A DNA stretch of 64,000 nucleotides from Candidatus Eisenbergiella merdigallinarum (GTDB taxonomy: Bacteria; Bacillota; Clostridia; Lachnospirales; Lachnospiraceae). The DNA is taken from positions 1 to 64,000 of the forward strand of contig DWXE01000010.1 in the NCBI GenBank assembly GCA_019119355.1. The letters run 5' to 3'. The notes under the pieces are model-generated. The model was not told the origin of the DNA. It saw only the letters and a program-made list of their open reading frames with translations, and made no database searches. The translations under genes and the position numbers were made by a program. Positions 1-8,729 of this stretch are shown in pieces (positions within the stretch are counted from its first letter, which is position 1; each line of letters begins with the position of its first letter).

Positions 1-969
1 CGGGCCAGCGTCCACAACGTGAGCATCGTCCGCCAGCTGAAGCTGGGCATCGGGGACCGGATTTCGGTCTACAAGGCGAACATGATCATTCCCCAGATCG
101 CTGAAAACCTGACCCAAAGCGACAGCCTGGAGATCCCGGATACCTGTCCGGTGTGCGGGGGAGCTACGGCCATCAACCGGGAAAACGACACGGAAACCCT
201 GGTCTGCACCAATCCCGACTGCGACGCGAAAAAGCTGAAGGCGTTTGCGCTCTTCGTCAGCCGGGACGCCTTCAACATCGACGGCCTTTCCGAAGCCACG
301 CTGGAGAAGTTTCTGGCGAAGGGCTTTCTGCACACTTATGCCGATCTGTTTCATCTGGACCGGCACCGGGATGAAATCGTGGAAATGGAAGGATTCGGGG
401 AAAAATCCTGCCAGAATCTGTTAAACAGCCTGGAAAAGGCGAGAAGCGTCGCGCTGGCGAAGCTGATTTACGGCCTGGGGATCCCCAACATCGGCCTTGC
501 CAACGCAAAAGTGATCTGCCGGGAGTATCAAAACGACCTGGAGCGGATGCTGGAAGCCCCCGCGGAGGAGCTGGCCGCCATCGACGGGGTGGGCCCCGTG
601 ATCGCGGGCGCGTTTGTGGATTACTTCGCGCAGGAAAAGAACAGAAAGGCGCTGGATGCCCTGCTGGGCGAGGTGACGCTGCAAAAGGAGACCTTCGATC
701 AGGGCGACCTGCCTCTGGCGGGGAAGTCCTTCGTGATCACGGGCAGCCTGAACCATTTTGAAAACCGGAGCGCCCTGAAGGAACGGATCGAGGGGCTGGG
801 AGGAAAGGTGACCGGCAGCGTGACCGGAAAGACCGTCTGCCTGATCAACAACGACAGCCAGTCCGCCTCCGCCAAAAACAAAAAGGCCAGGGAGCTGGGC
901 GTGGAGGTCCTGACGGAAGAAGAATTTATGGAACGGTTTCTGGAGGAGGGAAAGAGAAGTGCCGATTAA
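1..969 (+). CDS. ligA: NAD-dependent DNA ligase LigA, C-terminal part (5' end outside window)
   Basis: NAD-dependent ligase that seals nicks in replication and repair. The frame is open from base 1 (RASVHNVS, a typical LigA OB-fold stretch), so about 322 C-terminal residues are present and the adenylation domain lies upstream. Visible in order: the end of the OB fold, a four-cysteine zinc finger (CPVC at residues 49-52, then Cys69 and Cys74), helix-hairpin-helix DNA-binding repeats ([15 protein letters not shown]), and a C-terminal BRCT domain starting near [10 protein letters not shown] (about residue 235). The stop overlaps the start of metA by 11 bp, so the two are probably co-transcribed. 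Identification is secure; only the truncation by the window edge limits it. Confidence 0.97.
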   Translation, partial: RASVHNVSIVRQLKLGIGDRISVYKANMIIPQIAENLTQSDSLEIPDTCPVCGGATAINRENDTETLVCTNPDCDAKKLKAFALFVSRDAFNIDGLSEATLEKFLAKGFLHTYADLFHLDRHRDEIVEMEGFGEKSCQNLLNSLEKARSVALAKLIYGLGIPNIGLANAKVICREYQNDLERMLEAPAEELAAIDGVGPVIAGAFVDYFAQEKNRKALDALLGEVTLQKETFDQGDLPLAGKSFVITGSLNHFENRSALKERIEGLGGKVTGSVTGKTVCLINNDSQSASAKNKKARELGVEVLTEEEFMERFLEEGKRSAD

Positions 970-1873
970 AGTACAGAGCGATCTGCCCGCCAGGGAGATC
1001 CTGGACAATGAGAATATTTTTGTGATGGATGAATTCCGGGCCATTCATCAGGATATGCGCCCGCTTCAGATTTGCATCCTGAACCTGATGCCGGTGAAAC
1101 AGGACACGGAGCTCCACCTCCTGCGTTCCCTGTCGAACACGCCCCTGCAGGTGGACGTGACCTTCATGAAAATGAACAGCCACGTTTCCCTGAACACATC
1201 AGCCACCCATCTGAACCAGTTTTACCATACCTTCGACGAACTGAAGGGGAACAAGTACGACGGGCTGATCATCACCGGCGCGCCGGTGGAGCAGATTCCC
1301 TTCGAAGAGGTGGACTACTGGCCGGAGCTGTGCGAGATCATGGACTGGTCCAAAACGCACGTGCACAGCACCTTCCACATCTGCTGGGGGGCACAGGCGG
1401 GGCTGTATTATCACTTCGGTCTGGATAAAATCCTGCTGCCCGAAAAGCTGTTCGGCGTCTACCCCCATCGGGTGCTGAACCGGAAGGTGCCGCTGGTCCG
1501 GGGATTTGACGACGTATTTTACATTCCCCACAGCAGGCATACCGCCACCCCTGCGGAGGCGATTCACGCCTGCGGGCAGCTGACCGTGATGGCGGAATCC
1601 GAAAAGGCCGGCGTCCTGCTGTGCATGACAAAGGAGGGGCGGCAGATTTTCGTCATGGGACATCCGGAATACGACCGTTACACCCTGCATCAGGAGTACA
1701 TACGGGATGCGGAAAAGGGGCTTCCCATTCACGTGCCGGAGAACTATTATCCCGACGACGATCCCCAAAATCGCCCCCTGCTGTCCTGGAGATCCCACTG
1801 CAACGGCCTGTATACCAACTGGCTGAATTATTACGTGTATCAGACCACGCCTTATGATATCAGGGAGATCTGA
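959..1873 (+). CDS. metA: Homoserine O-acetyltransferase, MetA family
   Basis: Acylates the hydroxyl of homoserine at the entry to methionine biosynthesis. At 304 residues it is full length for the MetA (class I glutamine amidotransferase-like) family. The nucleophile motif CWGAQA places the catalytic cysteine at residue 142. Position 111 is Glu (TGAPVEQ). In characterised MetA enzymes Glu at this position goes with acetyl-CoA use and Gly with succinyl-CoA use, so acetyl specificity is inferred. The start is GTG at 959, inside the end of ligA. Such an overlap suggests translational coupling, although the two functions are unrelated. Confidence 0.95.
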   Translation: MPIKVQSDLPAREILDNENIFVMDEFRAIHQDMRPLQICILNLMPVKQDTELHLLRSLSNTPLQVDVTFMKMNSHVSLNTSATHLNQFYHTFDELKGNKYDGLIITGAPVEQIPFEEVDYWPELCEIMDWSKTHVHSTFHICWGAQAGLYYHFGLDKILLPEKLFGVYPHRVLNRKVPLVRGFDDVFYIPHSRHTATPAEAIHACGQLTVMAESEKAGVLLCMTKEGRQIFVMGHPEYDRYTLHQEYIRDAEKGLPIHVPENYYPDDDPQNRPLLSWRSHCNGLYTNWLNYYVYQTTPYDIREI

Positions 1874-1934
1874 GAATCATAGAAACTGATGCAGGATACA
1901 TTATTGTCATTGCCGCAAAAACAGTTTTTTAATT

Positions 1935-2319
1935 GTGGCGTTTGTGCGATACTTTGAAATGGAGAGTGGTTCTGCCGGGATCGTTCAGGGAAAATGCGCA
2001 TTGGCAGTGGTTACTTCGAATCGAAGTGGAGAGAGGGCTGGAAAAACGGCATTGGTAAAACAAATTCATGGGATCCATGATAATATCGTTAGAACCATAC
2101 AGCGCGTAGCTCCGTATTTCGAAGATTTCATTTTGCGTCCCAACCCACCAAAGCCTGATAGCATTCGCCTGGAATGGAAAGACAAATATTGTCGTAAACC
2201 ACCAGGACAATCAGTCTATTTTCTCTCGTCTGGATTCTGAACAGCTTCAGGTATGGCTCAATGAGGATTACTCACTGGGAGAGCTCTGGAAAAGAAACAT
2301 CTTGGGAGGGCGCCCGTAA
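1935..2319 (+). pseudogene. Remnant of AAA_21 / COG4637-type ATPase
   Basis: Two pieces in different frames read like parts of one ATPase. The first (1935-2190) contains ALVKQIHGIHDN followed by IVRTIQRVAPYFEDFILRP and IRLEWKDK. The second, one frame over (2185-2319), contains NIVVNHQDNQSIFSRLDSE, then the ending WLNEDYSLGELWKRN and ILGGRP before a TAA. These resemble the middle and C-terminus of COG4637 predicted ATPases from memory of the family. The segment that should lie between them, with the ABC signature and Walker B region, is missing, and so is a Walker A N-terminus. I read it as a gene with internal deletions and a frameshift. Base composition is more AT-rich than the neighbours, consistent with acquired DNA. 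Confidence 0.6.
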
Positions 2320-2320
2320 T

Positions 2321-2418
2321 ATGAAAAGAGTCATTGTTTATTGTGAGGGTTCACAGATTTGATGCGACAGGAATGCCAGCATTTCAATGCGTGGGTAGAA
2401 CGACTGATGCAACTTTGA
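2321..2418 (+). pseudogene. Remnant of DUF4276-family gene
   Basis: Directly after the ATPase remnant (1 bp gap), ATG at 2321 opens MKRVIVYCEG, which looks like the N-terminus of a DUF4276 protein (usual form MKR-hydrophobic-CEG-T-E-E). It stops after 13 codons. A second short frame from 2362 to 2418 reads ECQHFNAWVERLMQL, which looks like the C-terminus of the same family. The roughly 200 residues between are absent. Order and spacing match the common two-gene ATPase plus DUF4276 arrangement, so I infer one module that has collapsed by deletion. Matches are from memory of the families, not a search. Confidence 0.5.
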
Positions 2419-2468
2419 GCGTTGCAGACCATGGAATTACAGAAGATGGATAGCTTATCTACAGCTCA

Positions 2469-2498
2469 GCAGGCTGCCCTTCCAAAAGGACAGCCTGC
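2469..2498. terminator. Inverted repeat downstream of the MFS gene
   Basis: GCAGGCTG and CAGCCTGC arms, with a further CCTT/AAGG pairing, form a stem of about 12 bp with a 4-5 nt loop. It lies 80 bp past the stop of the - strand MFS gene and after the decayed + strand module. No clean T-run follows on either strand, so termination is plausible but weak. Confidence 0.4.
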
Positions 2499-2578
2499 CA
2501 TGTTGATCATATCCTGTTCTCCGCATCCCGGTCTACCCGCCCGGTGACAGGGGAATATTTCCTTCCCCGGTTGAATCC

Positions 2579-3742
2579 TTACGAATTCTTCGCGATGGCG
2601 CGGTACGCCAGCTCGAGAAAGACGAAATTCAGAACGGCGAAGGCCAGCAGATACAGGGGCATGATCCAGATTCCCACGCCCTGCTGGAGATAGCCGAAGA
2701 CGGTGGGCATGAAGGTGCTGCCGACGTAGGCGGAGGCCATCTGCAGCCCGATCACCGCGGCGCTGCATTTTTTTCCGAAATTGGCGGGAGCCATATGCTG
2801 AATGGCAGGATAGACCGGCCCCATGCCCGTGCCGATGATCAGAAATCCTGCCATGGCAAAATAGTACTGAGGGCTGGGAATCAGCACCAGAAGGATGCCG
2901 ACGGCTTCCACGGCGATGCCGATCCGGATCAGTTTTTTATCCCCCAGCCGGTCGGAGATAAAGCCCGCGATCAATCGGCCCAGCATCAGCCCGCCGAAGA
3001 TCAATGAACCGAAAGACGCGACCAGTTCCTGGCTCATCCCTTCCTTCGTCCCGGCAAAATAGCTGGAGGTCCACAAAAAGCAGGTCGCCTCGCCGGCGCA
3101 GTAAGAGAAAAACGCGATCAGCGTGAGCGCCACGCCGGGAACCTTCCACACCTCCCGGATCCCCGCAGTTTCCCCGTCGTCCTCATCCGAATGCCCGTTC
3201 GCGTTCCACAGAGGCAGGGAGAGAATGCAGACCAGCAGAATCCCGGCCTGGATAAAAGCGGTCCATCGATAGCCCTCATTCCAGCGGGCGTATTTCAGCG
3301 CCAGCGCCATGATATTGGGGCTGATGACAGCTCCCAGCCCGTAGAAGCAGTGCAGGAAGTTCATCACCCGGGAAGAATAGTGGCTCGCCACGTAATGATT
3401 CAGGGACGCGTCCACCGAGCCCGCCCCCAGTCCGTAGGGCACGGAAAACAGGAACAGCATCCAGTACCGGTTGGAACAGGAGAAACCGATCAGCCCCAGC
3501 ACGGTGAGAGCGATGGAACAGATCACGATCCATTTTGTCTCGAATTTCCGTATCAGCCGGGGGCTCAACAGGGAAGAAACGATCGTCATAAAGGCGATGG
3601 TCATGGACACATACCCCGCATAGGAGGAAGGCACCTCCATGACGGTCTGCATGGTAGGCCACGCGGATCCCAGCAGGGAATCGGGAAGGCCCAGGCTCAC
3701 GAAAGCCAGATAGATAACTGCCAACAACAATGATGCCATCAC
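2579..3742 (-). CDS. MFS transporter, sugar/fucose-permease-like
   Basis: A 387-residue membrane protein with about twelve hydrophobic segments, the size of a typical major facilitator. The N-terminus runs straight into helix 1 (LLLAVIYLAFVSLGLPDSLLG), and the GLPDSLLG-AWP stretch resembles the FucP/sugar-permease branch of MFS. The charged loop between the halves (SDEDDGE, about residue 185) fits the central cytoplasmic loop. AAAAGGAGC sits 9 nt ahead of the first of two adjacent ATGs. The gene has its own promoter (3822-3849) and stands alone, divergent from the secreted protein at 4058. Substrate cannot be told from sequence. Confidence 0.82.
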   Translation of the reverse strand: MMASLLLAVIYLAFVSLGLPDSLLGSAWPTMQTVMEVPSSYAGYVSMTIAFMTIVSSLLSPRLIRKFETKWIVICSIALTVLGLIGFSCSNRYWMLFLFSVPYGLGAGSVDASLNHYVASHYSSRVMNFLHCFYGLGAVISPNIMALALKYARWNEGYRWTAFIQAGILLVCILSLPLWNANGHSDEDDGETAGIREVWKVPGVALTLIAFFSYCAGEATCFLWTSSYFAGTKEGMSQELVASFGSLIFGGLMLGRLIAGFISDRLGDKKLIRIGIAVEAVGILLVLIPSPQYYFAMAGFLIIGTGMGPVYPAIQHMAPANFGKKCSAAVIGLQMASAYVGSTFMPTVFGYLQQGVGIWIMPLYLLAFAVLNFVFLELAYRAIAKNS

Positions 3743-3821
3743 AGAATGCTCCTTTTAACATTTCTTTCTTATCCTTTGTTCGGCACAATACGGGGATGCA
3801 TTGCGGCCGATTACGTGGCTT

Positions 3822-3849
3822 ATTTTAGCAAAATGCGCAGGTTTGTCAA
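3822..3849 (-). promoter_or_regulatory. Sigma-A-type promoter of the MFS gene
   Basis: On the - strand TTGACA (3844-3849) and TAAAAT (3822-3827) are separated by 16 bp, about 80 bp ahead of the MFS start. Confidence 0.6.
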
Positions 3850-3892
3850 GTTGAAAAATAATCCGAAATATCAAATATTTATTGCGAATATG

Positions 3893-3921
3893 TTGAAAAT
3901 TCCCCGGTAAAGATGTATAAT
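3893..3921 (+). promoter_or_regulatory. Sigma-A-type promoter of the secreted protein at 4058
   Basis: TTGAAA (3893-3898) and TATAAT (3916-3921) with a 17-bp spacer in an AT-rich stretch, leaving a leader of about 130 nt before the ATG at 4058. Confidence 0.7.
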
Positions 3922-4057
3922 CTATAATAACATCCGGCGGATCGCGCTGCGGCAAAACGGAACGTTTCATTCCACAGCCGATGTCGCCCGGACCACGTGC
4001 CGCGCAGGCAATTTTCAGGTGCCGGGAAAATCCCGTCAGAGAGGAAAGGAGAAGGCG

Positions 4058-5578
4058 ATGAGAAAGATCGGAAAAGCGTTGTCGTTCGCAGTTTGCTGTG
4101 CCCTTTTGTTGTTTTGCTCCGGGGCAGGCGCTTCCGCCCGGGCGGATGCGGCTGAAAGAGGATGCCGGATTGCGGTGGCGGATTCCCTTTCGGGCGATGA
4201 GGATGCGAAGAAGATGCGGCTGCAGATCGGGGAAGATATCGCGGAACTGGCAAAACGGAATCTGCCCGCTGCCGGACAGGTCAACGTCCGTATCGTGGAG
4301 GGAAAAACTTCTTTCGATGAGAGCGGAGAACTTCAGTGTTCCATTGCCGATTTTGAAAGCAGGGCATACCGGCCTTTTCTGGTGGAGGCATATTGCGGCG
4401 TGAGGGAACCCTGGATCGGATACGGGATCAGCGGATATGTATTCGGAGAGGAAACGGACGCCGGTTTTTTAAAGACGTGGTATCAGAATCCCGAAAACAT
4501 GGGAACGCTGCGCCTGTTCGGACTGAGGTTCTGGCCCGACTGGGTTACGGAAGAAGAGGGAAAAGCGGCGAGACAGACGGCGGTTTCCCTGGCCGCGATG
4601 TTGACGGAAGGCGGATCCTTTGACTGGATCTATGAGCCGGTGACGGATCTTGCCAGGCAGGAATGGCTGGATTCCATCGGAGCGGATGCGGTCTACGAAG
4701 ACGAATACGCCGGGTATCTGGACGGATACCGCTTTGATACCGGCGAGGGCTATCTGATCAGGATCAGCGACGACCAAAACGTCTATACATTTTATGATGT
4801 GCTGCAAGATGTTCAAACGGCAGAAGAAGCGGAAACGTTTCTTTACCGGGAGCGTTTCTGGAAGGAAAGAATTTACAAAACTTTGCAGGAAGAGGGCGGA
4901 GCCGCCTTCGACGGCGCAATTCTCGGGAAAGACAACATCCCCAGGATCGAATATGTTTTGAAAGACGACGCGGGCAGCAGGAGCATGACCTACGGATCCA
5001 GGGACAAAATCGTCCTGAACCGGAGCGCGTTCGGCCATCTGGGCTACTGGATCAACTGCATTCTGAAGCCGAAGGGAACTCACTGGAACCAGGGCGCGCT
5101 GATCATGTATTTCAACATGGTTTTTGCAGAGGACGATTACGTTGGGGATGCGGTGAAAGACTTTGCGCGGACGGGAGCTTTCTTTTCCGATCCGGCCGCA
5201 GAGGACAGAGCGGCCGACGAAGCTGTCTTCGAATACATGGAAACGCTGTCGGCGCAGGGAAACCGATCCCTCAATCGCGCGTTTGTGGACGCGTGTTCGG
5301 CAGCGCAGCTTTTTGACGGGCTGGAGCTGAATGCCAGCTTCGATACGGCCTACCGGGAAATGGATTCGAACGAAGGGAAGAAAGTCTGGCCCGGAGATGA
5401 GCTGACGCGCGCGCAGGCGGTTTCGTTTTTCGCGTGGCTGACGGATCGCTATACGATGGAGAAAACGCTGCAGCTCTGCGCGGCGAAGGAACCGGATTAT
5501 CAGAGGATTTTTGGAACATCCTGTGAGGAACTGAAAAACGGATGGATGGAATGGCTGTCTTCCGCTGTGGAAGCGTGA
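4058..5578 (+). CDS. Secreted protein of unknown function
   Basis: 506 residues with a clear export signal: basic MRKIGK, a hydrophobic core (ALSFAVCCALLLF) and a probable signal peptidase I site after ASARADA. I start it at ATG 4058, preceded by AGAGGAAAGGAGAAGG. A longer reading from GTG 4019 would put 13 charged residues before the signal peptide and has no better ribosome site. The mature part is acidic, with no transmembrane segment. The last 90 residues (SFFAWLTDRYTMEKTLQL, then FGTSCEELKNGWMEWL) resemble the end of peptidase-MA-like gluzincins, but I find no HExxH, so an active peptidase is not supported. A terminator hairpin follows at 5626. Function unknown. Confidence 0.7.
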   Translation: MRKIGKALSFAVCCALLLFCSGAGASARADAAERGCRIAVADSLSGDEDAKKMRLQIGEDIAELAKRNLPAAGQVNVRIVEGKTSFDESGELQCSIADFESRAYRPFLVEAYCGVREPWIGYGISGYVFGEETDAGFLKTWYQNPENMGTLRLFGLRFWPDWVTEEEGKAARQTAVSLAAMLTEGGSFDWIYEPVTDLARQEWLDSIGADAVYEDEYAGYLDGYRFDTGEGYLIRISDDQNVYTFYDVLQDVQTAEEAETFLYRERFWKERIYKTLQEEGGAAFDGAILGKDNIPRIEYVLKDDAGSRSMTYGSRDKIVLNRSAFGHLGYWINCILKPKGTHWNQGALIMYFNMVFAEDDYVGDAVKDFARTGAFFSDPAAEDRAADEAVFEYMETLSAQGNRSLNRAFVDACSAAQLFDGLELNASFDTAYREMDSNEGKKVWPGDELTRAQAVSFFAWLTDRYTMEKTLQLCAAKEPDYQRIFGTSCEELKNGWMEWLSSAVEA

Positions 5579-5625
5579 AGCCGCAGGAAGAGGACGCGGG
5601 AGAAGCCCGATCCATCCGGACAAAG

Positions 5626-5652
5626 CAGGCCATCGGCGAAACCGATGGCCTG
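5626..5652. terminator. Hairpin terminator after the secreted protein
   Basis: CAGGCCATCGG and CCGATGGCCTG form a perfect 11-bp stem with a CGAAA loop, followed on the + strand by ACTTTTG. It lies 48 bp after the stop at 5578. Confidence 0.65.
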
Positions 5653-5966
5653 ACTTTTGCCTCAAAACAGCGCGGCGATGCCCATGACGAGCAGAGCGGT
5701 CTGCCGCCCGGCCCTCCTGGTCTCGGCATATTCATCCCTCCTTATCTCGTGAAAATAGTGTGAGCATCCTCATCGGAGCGTCTCAGGTTCAGGTATTATC
5801 ATAGCACAGATGGGGAGCGGGAGAAAGCTTTTTTGCGCCAGGCGAGCCCGTCCGTCCGCCTGGCATTTTGCATGGCGCCGCCGTTTCTCTGAAAAAAAGA
5901 GTGCGCCGGGCCCGGAAATGTGATAAGATACAACACAAATGACGAAAGAGAGGTAGCAGGGGAGAT
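5653..5966. other. Intergenic region with a possible short - strand transcript
   Basis: No convincing gene in 314 bp. On the - strand there is a -10-like TATGAT/GATAAT around 5795-5803, a strong AAGGAGGG (5736-5743) ahead of ATG codons at 5735 and 5729, and the 5626 hairpin as an end. The frame from these ATGs, however, runs on antisense into the gene at 4058 and does not look like a protein. GCCAGGCG/CGCCTGGC (5837-5864) is another stem. The gene at 5967 has AGGGGAG just before its start and a weak TAAGAT-like -10 about 40 bp upstream. I see no recognisable glycine riboswitch. Confidence 0.4.
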
Positions 5967-7358
5967 ATGGAAGGAATCGCTGGGACGATCGTAAACGGAA
6001 TCAATGCAGTGGACGCGGCGATATGGGGATGGCCCATGATCGCCCTGCTTTTGGGGACGCACCTTCTGATGACGGTGTGTACGGGAGGGATCCAGAGAAA
6101 AATCGGGAAGGCCATCCGCCTTTCCGTTACGCCGGATCCGGATTCGGAGGGGGAGGTGAGCCAGTTCGGAGCGCTGGCGACCGCCCTGGCTTCCACCATC
6201 GGGACGGGAAATATCATCGGCGTGGGAACGGCCATCGTGCTGGGCGGCCCCGGGGCGGTGCTCTGGTGCTGGCTGACGGGCGTGTTCGGAATCGCCACGA
6301 AATATGCGGAGTCCCTGATCGCGGTGAAGTACCGGGTGAAGACTTCCGACGGCCGCATGCAGGGCGGGGCCATGTACGCGCTGGAGCGGGGGCTGAACAT
6401 GAAATGGCTGGGCTTGATTTTCGCTTTCCTGGCGGCCTTCGCCTCCTTCGGGATCGGCTGCGCCACGCAGGTGAACGCCATCGCCACGGTTTGCGAGGCG
6501 AATCTGGGGATCCCGGTCTGGCCCATCGGCCTGATCGTGGCTGCGTTTACGGCGCTGATCATCTTCGGAGGGATCAAATCCATCGCCCGGGTCTGCGAAA
6601 AACTGGTTCCTTTCATGGCGCTGTTTTACTGCGTCGGCTGCATCGTCATCCTGGGCATCAACCGGGATTTCCTGCTGCCCGCGCTGCGCACGATCTTTAC
6701 CCTGGCCTTTCAGCCTGGGGCCGCGGCCGGAGGGCTGGTGGGCGGCGGGATCATGGTCGCCCTGCACTATGGAGTGGCCAGGGGACTGTTTTCCAACGAG
6801 TCCGGCATGGGCAGCGCGCCCATCGCGGCGGCTGCTGCGCAGACAAGGAATCCGGTGCGCCAGGCGCTGGTTTCTTCCACCGGGACTTTCTGGGACACGG
6901 TGGTGGTCTGCGCCATCACCGGCCTTGTGCTGGTGACCAGCATCATGAAAAATCCGGAAATCGATATGGCGGCTGCGGGAAACGGCGGCGTGCTGACCAC
7001 GCTGGCCTTCGATCAGATTCCGTATCTGGGGCCCGTGATTCTGGTTTTGGGAATCATTTTATTCGCATTTTCCACGGTTCTGGGCTGGGCCTATTACGGG
7101 GAGCGCTGCGTGGAATACTGCCTGGGCCCCAAAGCGCTGATCCCCTATCGCCTTCTCTACGTGGCGGTAGCGGCCATCGCCCCCATCGTGGCGCTGGATC
7201 TGGTCTGGACGATCGCGGACATCCTGAACGCCCTCATGGCGATCCCGAACCTGATTGCGGTGATCCTCCTCATCCCGGTGATCCGCAGGGAAACGAAGAA
7301 ATATCTGTCCGATCTGGACGCGAAGTCGGAGGATGAGATTCCCACGATAGACGGATAA
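5967..7358 (+). CDS. Sodium:alanine/glycine symporter, AgcS family
   Basis: 463-residue inner-membrane transporter of the alanine/glycine:cation symporter family, which imports small neutral amino acids with sodium or protons. It shows about eleven hydrophobic segments and family hallmarks: FGALATALASTIGTGNIIGV near residues 70-90, GGPGAVLWCWL, KYAESLIAVKYR, and NESGMGSAPIAAAAA near residue 280. The start is ATG 5967 with AGGGGAG 4-5 nt upstream. It is alone on its strand, convergent with the LytTR/LiaF-like pair, with 9 bp between stops. The exact amino acid (Ala, Gly or other) cannot be read from the sequence. Confidence 0.93.
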   Translation: MEGIAGTIVNGINAVDAAIWGWPMIALLLGTHLLMTVCTGGIQRKIGKAIRLSVTPDPDSEGEVSQFGALATALASTIGTGNIIGVGTAIVLGGPGAVLWCWLTGVFGIATKYAESLIAVKYRVKTSDGRMQGGAMYALERGLNMKWLGLIFAFLAAFASFGIGCATQVNAIATVCEANLGIPVWPIGLIVAAFTALIIFGGIKSIARVCEKLVPFMALFYCVGCIVILGINRDFLLPALRTIFTLAFQPGAAAGGLVGGGIMVALHYGVARGLFSNESGMGSAPIAAAAAQTRNPVRQALVSSTGTFWDTVVVCAITGLVLVTSIMKNPEIDMAAAGNGGVLTTLAFDQIPYLGPVILVLGIILFAFSTVLGWAYYGERCVEYCLGPKALIPYRLLYVAVAAIAPIVALDLVWTIADILNALMAIPNLIAVILLIPVIRRETKKYLSDLDAKSEDEIPTIDG

Positions 7359-7367
7359 AATGAATGG

Positions 7368-8096
7368 TCAGATGCGACGGATCTCCAGGGAGCCGAAGGA
7401 GACGTCTCCGGAGACGGTGAAAACCGGGGCGTCCGCATCCGTTTTCAGAGGGCTTTCGTCCAGCGCGGAGTGGCCGAAGGAAGAGGAGACGTTGTTGATC
7501 ACGCGCCAGTTCGCGGGAACGTAGAGTTCCATGGAGCCGAAGGAAACGTCAACATCGGCGTGAGCGCGGCCTTCAAAGAGCTCCACATCGCTGAAGTAGA
7601 GGGAGAGGGAGCCGAAGGAGCACTCCAGGCTGGCCCTGCGCAGGGCGGGGCAGTGAAGATATTTGACGATGGAATGGAAGGAGACTTCACAGCGGACGCT
7701 TTCGGATCCGCCCTCTTCCTGGGAAATCTCGTATTCTTCCGCGCCGGAATTGTCCGAAATCCCCGCGGCGTTCGCATGTCTCAGCCAGCGCTTTTTTCCC
7801 GGAAACAGGAGGTTGAGCCCGATGGTTCCGAGAAAAGCGGCTCCCAGCACCGGCCAGGGGGCGATGCGTTCCAGCCCCAGAGCCCCGGCGTTGACGATGC
7901 ACAAAAAAGCGAGGGAAAAGAGGATCTGGCCCCAGCTCCTTTTGCGGATCCCGTCGATCAGAAGCCCCAGGATGCCCAGGGAAAGCAGAACGGACCAGAA
8001 CCCGAACCCTTTCAGGTACCCCAGCTGTCCCGCGATGACGGCCGCGGCGGCCAGCAGAAACAGAATTCCCCAGAAAAATTTTTTGCCGTTTTTCAT
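7368..8096 (-). CDS. Membrane protein with LiaF-like C-terminal domain
   Basis: 242 residues. The N-terminal 100 hold about four hydrophobic segments; the remainder is a beta-rich soluble domain with repeated short motifs (CSFGSLSLYF, VSFGSMELYVP, SSFGHSAL, VSFGSLEIR) like the LiaF / cell-wall-active-antibiotic-response C-terminal domain. In better studied relatives such proteins restrain or sense envelope-stress regulators. Its ATG overlaps the TGA of the upstream LytTR gene (ATGA), so the two are translationally coupled and probably act together, with the membrane protein influencing the regulator (inference). Confidence 0.8.
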   Translation of the reverse strand: MKNGKKFFWGILFLLAAAAVIAGQLGYLKGFGFWSVLLSLGILGLLIDGIRKRSWGQILFSLAFLCIVNAGALGLERIAPWPVLGAAFLGTIGLNLLFPGKKRWLRHANAAGISDNSGAEEYEISQEEGGSESVRCEVSFHSIVKYLHCPALRRASLECSFGSLSLYFSDVELFEGRAHADVDVSFGSMELYVPANWRVINNVSSSFGHSALDESPLKTDADAPVFTVSGDVSFGSLEIRRI

Positions 8097-8554
8097 AATC
8101 TTCTCCTTCTTTCTCCCAACCTTTCGATCAGGGCCTTATAATAGTTGCGGGACACGTAGACTTTTTTGGCGGTCCCGTAAAATTCCACCGCGCTGGAGGC
8201 AGCCAGGTTCTTCGTGATGGAATAGATGTGATCCAGGTTGACGATGGCCGACTTGGAAATCCGCATGAAACATCCGGGAAGGCTTTCTTCCAGTTCGTAC
8301 AGCTTCCGCTCCGTCAGGTACAGCTTTTGGGCGGTGTGCGCCTGGATTTTTTTCCCTTCCGTTTCGAAAAACAGGATTTCGCCCAGCGGGACGTAATAGC
8401 TGGTGTCCCCGTCCTGCAGGGACATGCAGCTCTTTTCCGGCCCGGCATCGGCAATGGTCTGCTGCAGTTGTAAAATGTGTTCGTCCATCTTCCGGCATCG
8501 GATGAGAACTTCGTCGGAAGCCAAGGACGGATCGATTTCGATGGTTACTTTCAT
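8093..8554 (-). CDS. LytTR-domain DNA-binding regulator
   Basis: 153-residue transcription factor with an N-terminal stretch of about 45 residues and a C-terminal LytTR domain from about residue 50 to 148 (YYVPLGEILFFETEGKKI, MRISKSAIVNLDHI, KVYVSRNYYKALIERL). There is no receiver domain, so it is a stand-alone LytTR of the kind paired with small membrane proteins rather than a two-component regulator. I start it at ATG 8554 with AAAGGG 9 nt upstream; an in-frame GTG at 8572 would have no ribosome site. It overlaps the LiaF-like gene by 4 bp and has its own promoter at 8596-8623. Confidence 0.88.
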   Translation of the reverse strand: MKVTIEIDPSLASDEVLIRCRKMDEHILQLQQTIADAGPEKSCMSLQDGDTSYYVPLGEILFFETEGKKIQAHTAQKLYLTERKLYELEESLPGCFMRISKSAIVNLDHIYSITKNLAASSAVEFYGTAKKVYVSRNYYKALIERLGERRRRL

Positions 8555-8595
8555 GATGAGAATCCCTTTCACAGGTTCGGCCGGCTGATACTTTG

Positions 8596-8623
8596 ATTAT
8601 AGCGAATCCGGAGAGAAGGTCAA
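8596..8623 (-). promoter_or_regulatory. Promoter of the LytTR/LiaF-like operon
   Basis: On the - strand TTGACC (8618-8623), 16-bp spacer, TATAAT (8596-8601), about 40 bp ahead of the LytTR start. Confidence 0.7.
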
Positions 8624-8729
8624 CCGCCCGGGCGCAAGAGGTGGAAAACGGGGCCCAGGAGGCAGGAAAGGGGTGGTCTTTTGCCCTTTGGGATGCTATG
8701 ATGGAAAAAAGGGCAAAGGAGGATGGACG

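Noticed and set aside
5271-5735. 154-residue - strand frame starting MNMPRPGGPGG
   Set aside because: Strong ribosome site, but the frame passes through the 5626 hairpin and lies antisense to the end of the secreted-protein gene; composition is not protein-like.
5760-5966. Glycine or other riboswitch ahead of the AgcS symporter
   Set aside because: None of the conserved glycine riboswitch core could be placed; only simple stems are present.
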